This document shows, one piece after another, positions 17,519 to 25,258 of a stretch of DNA of 64,000 nt (positions within the stretch are counted from its first letter, which is position 1; the number at the start of each line of letters is the position of its first letter). The position numbers were made by a program, and so were the translations under genes. The notes beneath the pieces are model-generated. The model had not been told where the DNA came from. It saw only the letters and a list, made by a program, of their open reading frames with translations, and made no database searches. Origin of the DNA: Anaerolentibacter hominis (GTDB taxonomy: Bacteria > Bacillota > Clostridia > Lachnospirales > Lachnospiraceae); assembly GCF_032380675.1 (NCBI RefSeq), contig NZ_JAWDIX010000003.1, positions 62,001 to 126,000 of the forward strand. Reading direction: 5' to 3'.

Positions 17519-17560
17519 GTCAGTTCGAGACCTTCCTGACGTAAAACAAAACTAAAGGAG
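17519..17560 (+). promoter_or_regulatory. preQ1-I-like riboswitch
   Basis: A short P1 stem, GTCAG (17519-17523) with CTGAC (17536-17540), encloses a loop containing TTCGAGACC, then an A-rich tail ending in AAAACTAAAGGAG that merges with the ribosome binding site. This is the layout of preQ1 class I aptamers: a 5-bp stem, an A-rich tail that docks into the stem, and a CTAA element next to the Shine-Dalgarno. It precedes queT, a known target, so it should shut off translation when preQ1 is abundant. Confidence 0.8.
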
Positions 17561-17568
17561 AATTGAAT

Positions 17569-18054
17569 ATGAGAAACAAAAAAGCTGCATTTTTAACCAG
17601 GGCCGCCATGATCGCGGCCGTCTATGTCGTCCTGACCTACATAGCCAATGCATTTGGCCTGGCGAACGGAGTGATCCAGGTGAGACTGTCAGAAGCCCTG
17701 ACCATACTGCCGTACTTTACACCAGCGGCGATACCCGGAGTCACCGCAGGCTGCCTGCTCAGCAACATTCTGACTGGCTGTTCCCTGCTTGATATCATCT
17801 TCGGGACTGCCGCAACACTGCTTGGTGCCGTGGGCTCCTACCTGCTGCGGAAAATCAGATGGCTGGTCCCGCTGCCGCCGATCATCGCCAATACGCTCAT
17901 CGTCCCCTGGGTGCTGCGGGCAAGCTACGGTGTCCCGGATGCTTATCCCTACCTGATGGCCACCGTTGGAATGGGAGAAATCATATCCTGCGGCGTGCTG
18001 GGTATGCTGCTTCTCTTCGCTCTGGAAAAATACAAAGAACAGTTATTTTCATAA
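17569..18054 (+). CDS. queT: QueT family queuosine-precursor transporter
   Basis: A 161-residue membrane protein with five to six hydrophobic segments. Typical family blocks are AAMIAAVYVVLTYIANAFGLANGVIQVRLSEALTILPYFTPAAIPGV and GCSLLDIIFGTAATLLGA. It is the substrate-binding (S) component of an energy-coupling-factor type importer for queuosine precursors such as preQ1. ATG at 17569 is preferred over a TTG two codons upstream because GGAG is 8 bases away. The preQ1-I-like riboswitch in its leader supports the substrate assignment independently of homology. Confidence 0.92.
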   Translation: MRNKKAAFLTRAAMIAAVYVVLTYIANAFGLANGVIQVRLSEALTILPYFTPAAIPGVTAGCLLSNILTGCSLLDIIFGTAATLLGAVGSYLLRKIRWLVPLPPIIANTLIVPWVLRASYGVPDAYPYLMATVGMGEIISCGVLGMLLLFALEKYKEQLFS

Positions 18055-18065
18055 AAAGCTAAAAT

Positions 18066-18113
18066 AAAAAGGCATACACCTTCAGCAAAACTGCTGATGT
18101 GTATGCCTTTTAT
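18066..18113 (+). terminator. terminator after queT
   Basis: A long stem, AAAAAGGCATACAC...TTCAGCA with TGCTGA...GTGTATGCCTTTT, and a TTTTATTT tail. Confidence 0.85.
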
Positions 18114-18164
18114 TTCATGTTATTTTCAAATATGGGATAAGACTGCATCCCTCCGTTATGTTCC

Positions 18165-18950
18165 CTAGTATAAATCATACCATTGCTTCATTCTATTTTG
18201 TGCTTCTGCTTCGTACTCTTCCTGATACGCCATATGGAGATTATACAATACACCATCTTTAATCATGTAACCATCCTTGCCAAGATAACCTCTCAAATTA
18301 GCACTGTTTGTTACTATGGTACATTGCTGTCCGCACTCCGCCATGTATTCACTTACCTCATAGGTTTGATTTTTATCCCCTATACGATAAAACACATTAT
18401 CCTGGGAATCGTCTTCTGTATAAACGGAAGATACTGCCTGCATAGTTATGTTATCCGTTTGATACCATATTTCTGTATGCAGCCGTTCCAAACTGCCTTC
18501 TCTCTTTCCATAAATTGTAAGCTTAGTACTCATTTCTGCGATATCCCACTCTGGAAAAAACATAAGTTCACAGCCTAAATACTTCCGCAGGGCAGCTACT
18601 GATTCAAAGTCTTTCGCCCAATAATCAGGTGATGTACTGGACCATTCAACATGATTTTCATACTGCTTTCGTATGATATCCGAAACTTGTGTAATCTCTC
18701 CTTCAAATGCATCTACAGGGCATTTGTAAATATCATATTGCACAGCATAGCCACGTTCCATCTCATCCTCGAGCTCAAATAAAATTTCTATTTGGCCTTT
18801 ATGCATGGCCGCTTTTTCCTTTAGACTCTGGCCCACATCATTGGAATGCTGCTCTGGCTCTGCTACCAACTGGCCATAATCATGATTAGAGCATCCCGAC
18901 AGTAAACAGACGCAGAGAACTGAAGTCAGCATAACTTTTGCCCATCTCAT
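18165..18950 (-). CDS. lipoprotein of unknown function
   Basis: A 261-residue protein with a signal peptide and lipobox LLSGC (Cys about residue 20), so it is anchored on the outer face of the membrane. A GGAGG lies about 10 bases before the ATG. The rest is a mixed alpha/beta sequence with no motif I recognise; it ends in an acidic, Tyr-rich tail (EEYEAEAQNRMKQWYDLY). It is transcribed alone, convergent with queT. No function can be inferred. Confidence 0.7.
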   Translation of the reverse strand: MRWAKVMLTSVLCVCLLSGCSNHDYGQLVAEPEQHSNDVGQSLKEKAAMHKGQIEILFELEDEMERGYAVQYDIYKCPVDAFEGEITQVSDIIRKQYENHVEWSSTSPDYWAKDFESVAALRKYLGCELMFFPEWDIAEMSTKLTIYGKREGSLERLHTEIWYQTDNITMQAVSSVYTEDDSQDNVFYRIGDKNQTYEVSEYMAECGQQCTIVTNSANLRGYLGKDGYMIKDGVLYNLHMAYQEEYEAEAQNRMKQWYDLY

Positions 18951-19039
18951 CCGCTATCTTCCTCCGTCCTCTTCAGGTGAACACGCTAAAACACTAATAA
19001 GCCAAACGAAAAATCATCTTCATTTATCTTCTGACGAAC

Positions 19040-19165
19040 TTTTTCACTTGCGGTCCTGCCGCAATGTTCACTCCGTCCTTTTTCACTGGGCACAAGCATT
19101 TATGCTTTGGCCCATTTTCACTTCCGAAGGAACCTTTCACCCGCAGCTTGCGCTGCGGTTTTCAC
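19040..19165 (-). repeat. array of short hairpins separated by GTGAA motifs downstream of glpK
   Basis: Read leftwards, four palindromes alternate with GTGAA(A) motifs: CCGCAG/CTGCGG, TTCC/GGAA, TGGGC-CAAGCAT/ATGCTT-GCCCA and TTGCGG/CCGCAA. Each palindrome fills most of the space between neighbouring motifs. The array follows the glycerol kinase stop codon at 19194, so it would be its 3' untranslated region. Confidence 0.6.
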
Positions 19166-19193
19166 TCATTCTTCATTCATCCCTCTTCCTTCT

Positions 19194-20690
19194 TCACTGC
19201 CCTTTCATCCATCCCGCGCTTCTGCCCACGGCATCCTTCCAGCCATTCAGAAGCTTCTCTCTCTTCTCACTGAACATGCTTGGCACAAAGGTCCCGCCTA
19301 CATTCCAGTTTCTCCTGACCTCATCCCTGTTCTTATAGTAGCCCACGGCAATACCCGCCAGATATGCCGCTCCCAGAGCCGTCGTCTCGATCACAACCGG
19401 CCGCTCCACGATGGTATTTAAAATATCAGCCTGAAACTGCATGAGAAAATTATTGGCGCTGGCACCGCCGTCCACCTTCAGGGAAGATAGCTTAATGCCG
19501 GAATCTTCCGACATAGCCTGGATCACGTCCCAGGTCTGATAGGCCAGGGATTCCAGGGCAGCCCGTACAAAATGCTCCTTCTTGGTGCCTCTGGAAAGGC
19601 CAAACACCGAGCCTCTGGCATAGGCGTCCCAGTAAGGCGCTCCAAGGCCAGTAAAGGCAGGTACAATATAGACACCGTTGCTGTCCTCCACAGACAGGGC
19701 CAGTTTCTCTGTCTCCGCCGCCGTCCGGATCATTCTCATCTCATCCCGCAGCCACTGAACTACCGCTCCCGCCACGAAGATACTTCCCTCCAGGGCGTAC
19801 TCTACTTTCCCGTCAATGCCCACCGCTATGGTGGTGAGCAGGCCGTTCTTGGAATTCACCGCCTTATCCCCGGTATTCATGAGAAGGAAACAGCCGGTTC
19901 CATATGTATTCTTCACATCCCCAGGCTTAAAACAGCACTGGCCGAACAGGGCGGCCTGCTGATCCCCCGCCACCCCGGCGATGGGGATTCTGGCGCCGAT
20001 ATTTGCCATGGAGGTATAGCCAAACAGCCCGCTGGAGGACTTTACCTCAGGAAGCATACTGGCCGGGACACGGAATAGTTTCAGAAGTTCCTCATCCCAT
20101 TTCAGCTCGTGGATATTATAGAGCATGGTTCTGGATGCGTTGGTATAATCGGTAGCAAAGATTTCTCCGCCGGAGAGCTTATACATCAGCCAGGTATCCA
20201 CGGTTCCGAACATCAGGTTCCCCTTCTCCGCTTCCTCCCTGGCCCCCTCTACATTGTCCAGAATCCAGCCGATCTTCGTGGCGGAGAAATAAGCGTCGGC
20301 GATCAGCCCGGTTTTCTCCTTGATCATGTCGCCGTACCCATCGGCCACAAGCTTATCTACCACCGGAGCCGTGCGGCGGCACTGCCATACAATAGCGTTA
20401 TAGATCGGCTCACCAGTCCGGCGGTCCCACACGATTGTGGTTTCACGCTGGTTGGTTATCCCGATTGCCGCGATCTGATCCGGGTCTATCCCCATCTGCG
20501 CTTTCGCCTCCGTCAGCACACTCAGCTGGGATGACCAGATTTCATTGGGGTCATGCTCCACCCAGCCGTTTTCCGGATAAATCTGGGTAAATTCCTTCTG
20601 GGTCGTGATGATAATTTCACCCTTCTTGTTGAAAATAATACAGCGGGAACTGGTTGTTCCCTGATCCAGTGCCATAATATATTCGCCCAT
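19194..20690 (-). CDS. glpK: glycerol kinase
   Basis: A 498-residue FGGY-family kinase that phosphorylates glycerol to sn-glycerol 3-phosphate. The N-terminal signature is MALDQGTTSSRCIIF, followed by the family blocks GWVEHDPNEIW, GITNQRETTIVWDRRTG, YGTGCFLLMNTG and GLGAPYWDAYARG. Length is typical. ATG at 20690 follows GGAGGAAGACA, so about 40 upstream codons of open frame are not translated. The gene lies 88 bp downstream of a HAD phosphatase gene in the same direction, without the usual glpF or glpD neighbours. Its 3' flank is a hairpin array. Confidence 0.96.
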   Translation of the reverse strand: MGEYIMALDQGTTSSRCIIFNKKGEIIITTQKEFTQIYPENGWVEHDPNEIWSSQLSVLTEAKAQMGIDPDQIAAIGITNQRETTIVWDRRTGEPIYNAIVWQCRRTAPVVDKLVADGYGDMIKEKTGLIADAYFSATKIGWILDNVEGAREEAEKGNLMFGTVDTWLMYKLSGGEIFATDYTNASRTMLYNIHELKWDEELLKLFRVPASMLPEVKSSSGLFGYTSMANIGARIPIAGVAGDQQAALFGQCCFKPGDVKNTYGTGCFLLMNTGDKAVNSKNGLLTTIAVGIDGKVEYALEGSIFVAGAVVQWLRDEMRMIRTAAETEKLALSVEDSNGVYIVPAFTGLGAPYWDAYARGSVFGLSRGTKKEHFVRAALESLAYQTWDVIQAMSEDSGIKLSSLKVDGGASANNFLMQFQADILNTIVERPVVIETTALGAAYLAGIAVGYYKNRDEVRRNWNVGGTFVPSMFSEKREKLLNGWKDAVGRSAGWMKGQ

Positions 20691-20778
20691 TGTCTTCCTC
20701 CATTCCGAAATGTTTTTTCTAAGGAACGCACCGAGAATCTGCAATTCTCCGCCGCGGTCAATGCTATTTCTCAGGCCG

Positions 20779-21609
20779 TTACAAACAGAACTTCTCCACC
20801 GCCGCCGCGACACCGTCCTCCATGTTGGTCAGCGTGATATAATCGGCATTTTCCTTCACAACATCCAGCGCGTTGGCCATGGCCACGCCCAGCCCGGCGT
20901 ACTGAATCATATCTACATCATTCAGCCCGTCCCCGCAGGCCATAACATTTTCTCTGGTAAAACCCAGAAGCTGCGCCAGATGCTCCAGGCCGGATGCCTT
21001 GGTCGCCGTTTTCATATTAATTTCCAGATTATATTTCAGGGAAGAAGTTACCTTCAGATCCGGGTCACGGTCAAAATAGTCCTTGGCCCGCTGCCGTTCC
21101 TCCAAAGTCCGGAACATCACGTTGATCTTCTCCACCTTATAGTCCTTGTCCTTAAAATATTCCTTCAGGCTGGATGTGGGCACATTGCTCTCCATAACCG
21201 CCTCCAGATATCCCTCCGGAATCCCGTATTCCAGCAGCTTCTCCCTGGAATAAAACTGATCCTCCACGATCACGTATCCATCTACATTGGCCTCCGGCAT
21301 CAGATCGAACTGTTCAAACTCCTTCAAAAGCTGCCTCACCTTCGTCATAGGCATCAGATCCCGGTAAATATATTCCCTGGTGTCCATATCCATGATGGAT
21401 GCTCCGTTGGTCATCACCACATATTTCAGGCCCTCAATCCGGTACAGTTCCTTCGAAAGCCTTCTGTAAACCCTCCCTGTGGTGGGCACTACATAGATTC
21501 CCTTCTCCACCGCCCTCTTTAAGGCCGCCAGATTTCTGTCACTGATCTTTTTATCATCGGTATACAATGTACCGTCCAAATCCAGCGCTATCATTTTAAT
21601 CTCTGCCAT
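20779..21609 (-). CDS. Cof-type HAD-IIB sugar phosphatase
   Basis: A 276-residue HAD-superfamily hydrolase. Motif I is ALDLDGTLYTDD (nucleophile Asp near residue 8), motif II is VVPTTGR, and motifs III/IV are GLEHLAQLLGF...VMACGDGLNDVDMIQYAGLGVAMANA. The long cap between motifs II and III defines type IIB (Cof). These enzymes dephosphorylate sugar phosphates or cofactor phosphates with broad specificity. ATG at 21609 follows GAGGGAGGG. It is upstream of glpK and may be cotranscribed with it. Confidence 0.9.
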   Translation of the reverse strand: MAEIKMIALDLDGTLYTDDKKISDRNLAALKRAVEKGIYVVPTTGRVYRRLSKELYRIEGLKYVVMTNGASIMDMDTREYIYRDLMPMTKVRQLLKEFEQFDLMPEANVDGYVIVEDQFYSREKLLEYGIPEGYLEAVMESNVPTSSLKEYFKDKDYKVEKINVMFRTLEERQRAKDYFDRDPDLKVTSSLKYNLEINMKTATKASGLEHLAQLLGFTRENVMACGDGLNDVDMIQYAGLGVAMANALDVVKENADYITLTNMEDGVAAAVEKFCL

Positions 21610-21790
21610 GGAACGCCCTCCCTCGCTATACATACCCTTGACTCCTGGTCTCATGCCGGAGTATAAAGGGTTCTAAGTCTATGAAAAGTATAGCATAGAT
21701 AGCCGGGAAATGCGAGTCCCGGCCGAATTTACGCACAGTCTCTTTGCGGCAGAAGACAGAAAGGCTCCCGCAGCCGTAACCTGGCTTTCA

Positions 21791-21819
21791 TTGACAAAGC
21801 ACCGGTTTTTTTCTATACT
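21791..21819 (+). promoter_or_regulatory. sigma-A promoter of uxuA
   Basis: TTGACA (21791-21796), exactly 17 nt, TATACT (21814-21819), about 60 bp upstream of the start codon. Confidence 0.75.
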
Positions 21820-21881
21820 TAAGCCATACGCCCAACGTCAGAACGGGTATAAATAAAAAAGAGAAAAAGGAGATGAACACC

Positions 21882-22925
21882 ATGAAAATGTCATTTCGCT
21901 GGTACGGCGCGGACGATGCGGTTACACTGGAGAAAATCCGCCAGATTCCAAATATGAAAGCAATCGTGACCGCAGTCTATGACGTACCGGTCGGCGAGGT
22001 CTGGAGTGAAGAGAGCATCGCCGAACTGAAAAAAATGGTTGAGGACGCCGGTCTGGACTTTGACGTCATCGAGAGCGTGCCGGTTCACGAGGACATCAAG
22101 CTTGGCAAGCCAAGCCGGGACCGTTATATTGAGAATTATAAAGAAAATATCCGCAGATTAGGAAAAGCAGGAATCAAGGTTATCTGCTACAACTTTATGC
22201 CGGTATTCGACTGGACCAGAACACAGCTGGACAAGGAGCTGCCGGATGGTTCCAACGCCCTGGTGTACTATCAGGAGCAGTTGGAGAAGATGGACCCTCT
22301 CACCGGTGAATTGTCACTGCCGGGCTGGGATTCCAGCTATACCAAAGAATCGCTGGCGCAGGTATTTGCAGACTATGCCAATATTACCTCAGAGGATCTG
22401 TGGAACAATCTGGAGTATTTCCTGAAGGCCGTTATTCCGGTATGTGAAGAATATGATGTCAAGATGGCGATCCATCAGGATGATCCGCCATGGGATATCT
22501 TCGGACTGCCCAGAATCATCACCTGTGAGGAGAATCTGGACAGGATGTTAAAGCTGGTGGACAGCCCTTATAATGGACTGACACTGTGTGTAGGCTCCCT
22601 GGGATGTTCCTGCAAGAATGATATGGTACACCTGGCTGACAAATATTCCAAGATGGGCCGGATTCATTTCATGCATATGAGAAATGTAAAGATTCTGGAC
22701 AATGGATTTGAGGAAGCCGCTCATTTTTCCGCCTGCGGCAGTATGGATATGGTGGGAATTATGAAAGCGCTCTATAAGAATGGTTTTGATGGCTATATCC
22801 GTCCGGATCATGGAAGAATGATCTGGGGAGAGACCGGAAGACCGGGCTACGGCCTGTATGACCGGGCTCTGGGTGCCGCTTATCTGAATGGCATCTGGGA
22901 GACACTGGAGAAGGTATGTGATTAA
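21882..22925 (+). CDS. uxuA: mannonate dehydratase
   Basis: A 347-residue TIM-barrel enzyme that dehydrates D-mannonate to 2-keto-3-deoxygluconate in hexuronate catabolism. Diagnostic blocks are MSFRWYGADDAVTLEKIRQIP at the N terminus, CYNFMPVFDWTRT, MAIHQDDPPW, CVGSLG and a C-terminal IRPDHGRMIWGE that supplies metal and catalytic residues. ATG at 21882 is preferred over the ATG at 21873 because the latter touches the AAGGAG site. A strong promoter precedes it. The matching reductase gene lies 4 kb away in another operon (26928-28541). Confidence 0.95.
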   Translation: MKMSFRWYGADDAVTLEKIRQIPNMKAIVTAVYDVPVGEVWSEESIAELKKMVEDAGLDFDVIESVPVHEDIKLGKPSRDRYIENYKENIRRLGKAGIKVICYNFMPVFDWTRTQLDKELPDGSNALVYYQEQLEKMDPLTGELSLPGWDSSYTKESLAQVFADYANITSEDLWNNLEYFLKAVIPVCEEYDVKMAIHQDDPPWDIFGLPRIITCEENLDRMLKLVDSPYNGLTLCVGSLGCSCKNDMVHLADKYSKMGRIHFMHMRNVKILDNGFEEAAHFSACGSMDMVGIMKALYKNGFDGYIRPDHGRMIWGETGRPGYGLYDRALGAAYLNGIWETLEKVCD

Positions 22926-22942
22926 AGTATAACAGGGATTTT

Positions 22943-23040
22943 CGGGCGGGCCTGTGGGCCTGCCCGATACTGTGAACAAGCCGGTTCGGAAGCAGAAAGG
23001 CAATCTGCTGACGGACCGGCTTATTGTTATGCCGTTCTTT
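22943..23040 (+). terminator. terminator region after uxuA (two hairpins)
   Basis: A first stem, CGGGCGGGCC/GGCCTGCCCG (22943-22966), is followed by a second, longer one, AAGCCGGTTCG...AGCAGA with TCTGCT...CGGACCGGCTT (22978-23022), then a T-rich stretch. The remaining sequence to 23323 shows no gene; AT-rich sequence just before the next gene probably holds its promoter. Confidence 0.65.
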
Positions 23041-23323
23041 ATTTTCTCACAGGGCTGCCGGTCGACTCAACAAGATGGTGATAAATAATTCCGTTTTTAC
23101 TGACGCCAAAGGATGTTTTTAACTTTTTCATCGGTCTGCCTCAAGTTTATAGCAGATCCCCTTGACTATTTTAATGCAGTCGAGGCGCATTTTTTCGCAG
23201 ATAATGAAATTAGGAAAGAAAAGGGTTAAAAAACAGAATGGACCTGGCCTTTGGTACAGATGTCCGGTACAATGAAAGTATCTATTCTTATCCATAACTG
23301 CAGAGAACTAAAGGGGGAAATAT

Positions 23324-23911
23324 ATGTTTCATTTGACGAAAAAGAACTTTATCCTGGTATTAGTTCTGCTGTTCACTTTTATTATTGCCCTCAGTCTGAT
23401 GCTTCATAACAGACCTTATGAATACCAAACCACCTACCTGAATGAATTTGACGATGTCTGCTCCGAAGCAAAGGCCCTGCGCAGGAATTGTCTGGTATGG
23501 GAAGATCATCAGCTCCGTTCGGGGAATGAGCTCTGGCAAGGCTTCCAGGACTCTGTTTCCGCGGGAAACGCGGACAAGATAACGATAGCCTCCCGGTATG
23601 AACCGGGCGCCGATGGCTATATCATCAAGAATCTCACTTTCGACGGCAGCACCTTTACACTTGAGACCGGTCAGAAGAACCGCTCCGTGAAGCATACATT
23701 CCGGTCTCTCTCAAAGATTGCCGCTCCTGACGGGACAAAGGTTTACTTTGTTCTTACAGACTCCCTGTCTGACTTTACATTCCGGGAGCTGTACCGGAAT
23801 CTGTTCCGTTCTCCCAGGGAGCGGGAAACAGAGTTCCGGCTGCTCTTTTATTTGGATGAGAAGCCGGGGAACGCGGTGGTAAATACTATTTATCCACCCG
23901 GTCAGATCTGA
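23324..23911 (+). CDS. membrane-anchored extracellular protein of unknown function
   Basis: A 195-residue protein with one N-terminal hydrophobic segment (about residues 8-27) following a Lys-Lys pair, so it is probably a signal anchor with the rest outside the cell. AAGGGGGAAATAT precedes the ATG. The exposed part is a beta-rich sequence ending in TIYPPGQI. I recognise no family. It is monocistronic, with a strong terminator at 24014-24052. Confidence 0.65.
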   Translation: MFHLTKKNFILVLVLLFTFIIALSLMLHNRPYEYQTTYLNEFDDVCSEAKALRRNCLVWEDHQLRSGNELWQGFQDSVSAGNADKITIASRYEPGADGYIIKNLTFDGSTFTLETGQKNRSVKHTFRSLSKIAAPDGTKVYFVLTDSLSDFTFRELYRNLFRSPRERETEFRLLFYLDEKPGNAVVNTIYPPGQI

Positions 23912-24013
23912 CCGAAAAGGATATTACATTTACCGAATATTCCTATTTCTTTTCCTGGCCCAATTCCATTTACCGATTGTTTTCTATCCGCTTATAGAAT
24001 GATTTCCGACTAT

Positions 24014-24052
24014 AAAACAGAGGCAGATTGTCACCAATCTGCCTCTGTTTTT
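24014..24052 (+). terminator. terminator after the 23324-23911 gene
   Basis: A 17-bp stem, AAAACAGAGGCAGATTG with CAATCTGCCTCTGTTTT, and a run of T. Confidence 0.85.
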
Positions 24053-24200
24053 CACGTATTGCCAGTCGATTTTCCTATCATAAGTTGAATATCATCTTCC
24101 CCAATGATACCATATATACAGAACGACAAGATATGCTTGTCCCTCCGCCGGAAGAATCCTGCGGATGATACATTTGAATCAATGCGAAAGGAGTTCTGTC

Positions 24201-24278
24201 ATGAGTACCATGGAAGTATTGACATTACTGTCGGTTATATTTGCCGCTCTCTCCTACCTGGATCGACGCCAGAAATAG
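24201..24278 (+). CDS. 25-residue holin-like toxin candidate
   Basis: A very short ORF with an AAAGGAG ribosome binding site seven bases before its ATG. The peptide reads as a short polar start (MSTMEV), a hydrophobic helix of about 14 residues (LTLLSVIFAALSYL) and a basic end (DRRQK). This is the layout of the small 'putative holin-like toxin' family found in Firmicutes, which includes type I toxins. It ends 3 bp from the convergent aldo/keto reductase gene. A possible promoter (TTGAAT, 17 nt, TACCAT) lies near 24086-24114. No antisense RNA was identified. Confidence 0.6.
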   Translation: MSTMEVLTLLSVIFAALSYLDRRQK

Positions 24279-24280
24279 TG

Positions 24281-25204
24281 TTACGGAATCACATTGCCTG
24301 CCGCGGTATAGATCTCATACCACTCTTCCCTGGTGAGGGTGATATCCGCCGCCTTGCAGATTTCCTCCAGGCGGCCCGGCTTCATGGTACCGGAGATGGC
24401 CTGCATATGAGCCGGATGGCGCAGAATCCACGCAACCGCAATGGTTGTACTGGTAACGCCATATTTTTCCGCGATCTCATCCAGTTTTTTATTCAGCTCC
24501 GGGAACTTCTCATTGCCTATGAAGACTCCCTCGAAGAAACCGTACTGGAACGGCGACCAGGCCTGAATCGTTATATCGTTGAGCCTGCAGTAATCCAGCA
24601 CGCTTCCATCCCGGTTCACGGCGGAATCATTTACCATGTTCACATTAATCCCAGCCGATGCCATATAAGGATGCATGATGCTGAACTGAAGCTGATTGAC
24701 CAGAATTTTCTGGTGCAGATATTTCTGCAGAAGCTGCATCTGCATGGGATTCTGGTTGGAAACGCCAAAATGACGTACTTTTCCGGTAGAATGCAGAATA
24801 TCAAATGCCTCCGCCACTTCCTCCGGTTCCATCAGTGCATCCGGCCGGTGCAAAAGCAGGATGTCCAGATATTCTGTTTCCAGCCTGGACAAAATACCGT
24901 CCACCGCCTCCAGAATGTGTTTTTTGGAAAAATCATAGCGGGCAGGATTTTTCAATATCCCGCACTTAGACTGCAATATCAGCTTCTCCCGGACCGATGG
25001 TGTCATATGCACCGCTTTCGCAAAGATTTCCTCACAGCGTCCCATGCCATACACATCGGAATGATCGAAAAAATTTGCCCCCAGTTCCAGTGCCTTCTCC
25101 ACAAACCGTTCTGCCTCAGCCTCGCCCAGGCTGTTGATGCGCATACAGCCAACCGCGATAGGCGGAACCATGAATTCAGACGAACCCAGCCGTATCTGTT
25201 TCAT
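24281..25204 (-). CDS. aldo/keto reductase
   Basis: A 307-residue NAD(P)H-dependent aldo/keto reductase of the YdhF-like group. The catalytic Asp and Tyr are in FDHSDVYGMGRCEE (about residues 47-52), the Lys in LILQSKCGI, and the His in LLHRPDA. The C-terminal nucleotide-binding segment is IAVAWILRHPAHMQAISGT. It is the last gene of an operon with the UxuB-like reductase and ribulokinase, so it may act on a sugar aldehyde or ketose; the substrate is unknown. AGGGAGGG precedes the start. Confidence 0.9.
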   Translation of the reverse strand: MKQIRLGSSEFMVPPIAVGCMRINSLGEAEAERFVEKALELGANFFDHSDVYGMGRCEEIFAKAVHMTPSVREKLILQSKCGILKNPARYDFSKKHILEAVDGILSRLETEYLDILLLHRPDALMEPEEVAEAFDILHSTGKVRHFGVSNQNPMQMQLLQKYLHQKILVNQLQFSIMHPYMASAGINVNMVNDSAVNRDGSVLDYCRLNDITIQAWSPFQYGFFEGVFIGNEKFPELNKKLDEIAEKYGVTSTTIAVAWILRHPAHMQAISGTMKPGRLEEICKAADITLTREEWYEIYTAAGNVIP

Positions 25205-25258
25205 AAAAAATCCCTCCCTTTTTCCAGATTATTCAGTTAATATTTGACCAGCCGCGGT

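Noticed and set aside
19040..19165. CRISPR array
   Set aside because: The constant motif is only 5-6 bp and the intervals are palindromes of differing length, not unique spacers between long repeats.
24104..25240. 378-codon plus-strand ORF
   Set aside because: It is the antisense shadow of the aldo/keto reductase gene, which has clear family motifs; it also overlaps the small toxin-like gene in another frame.
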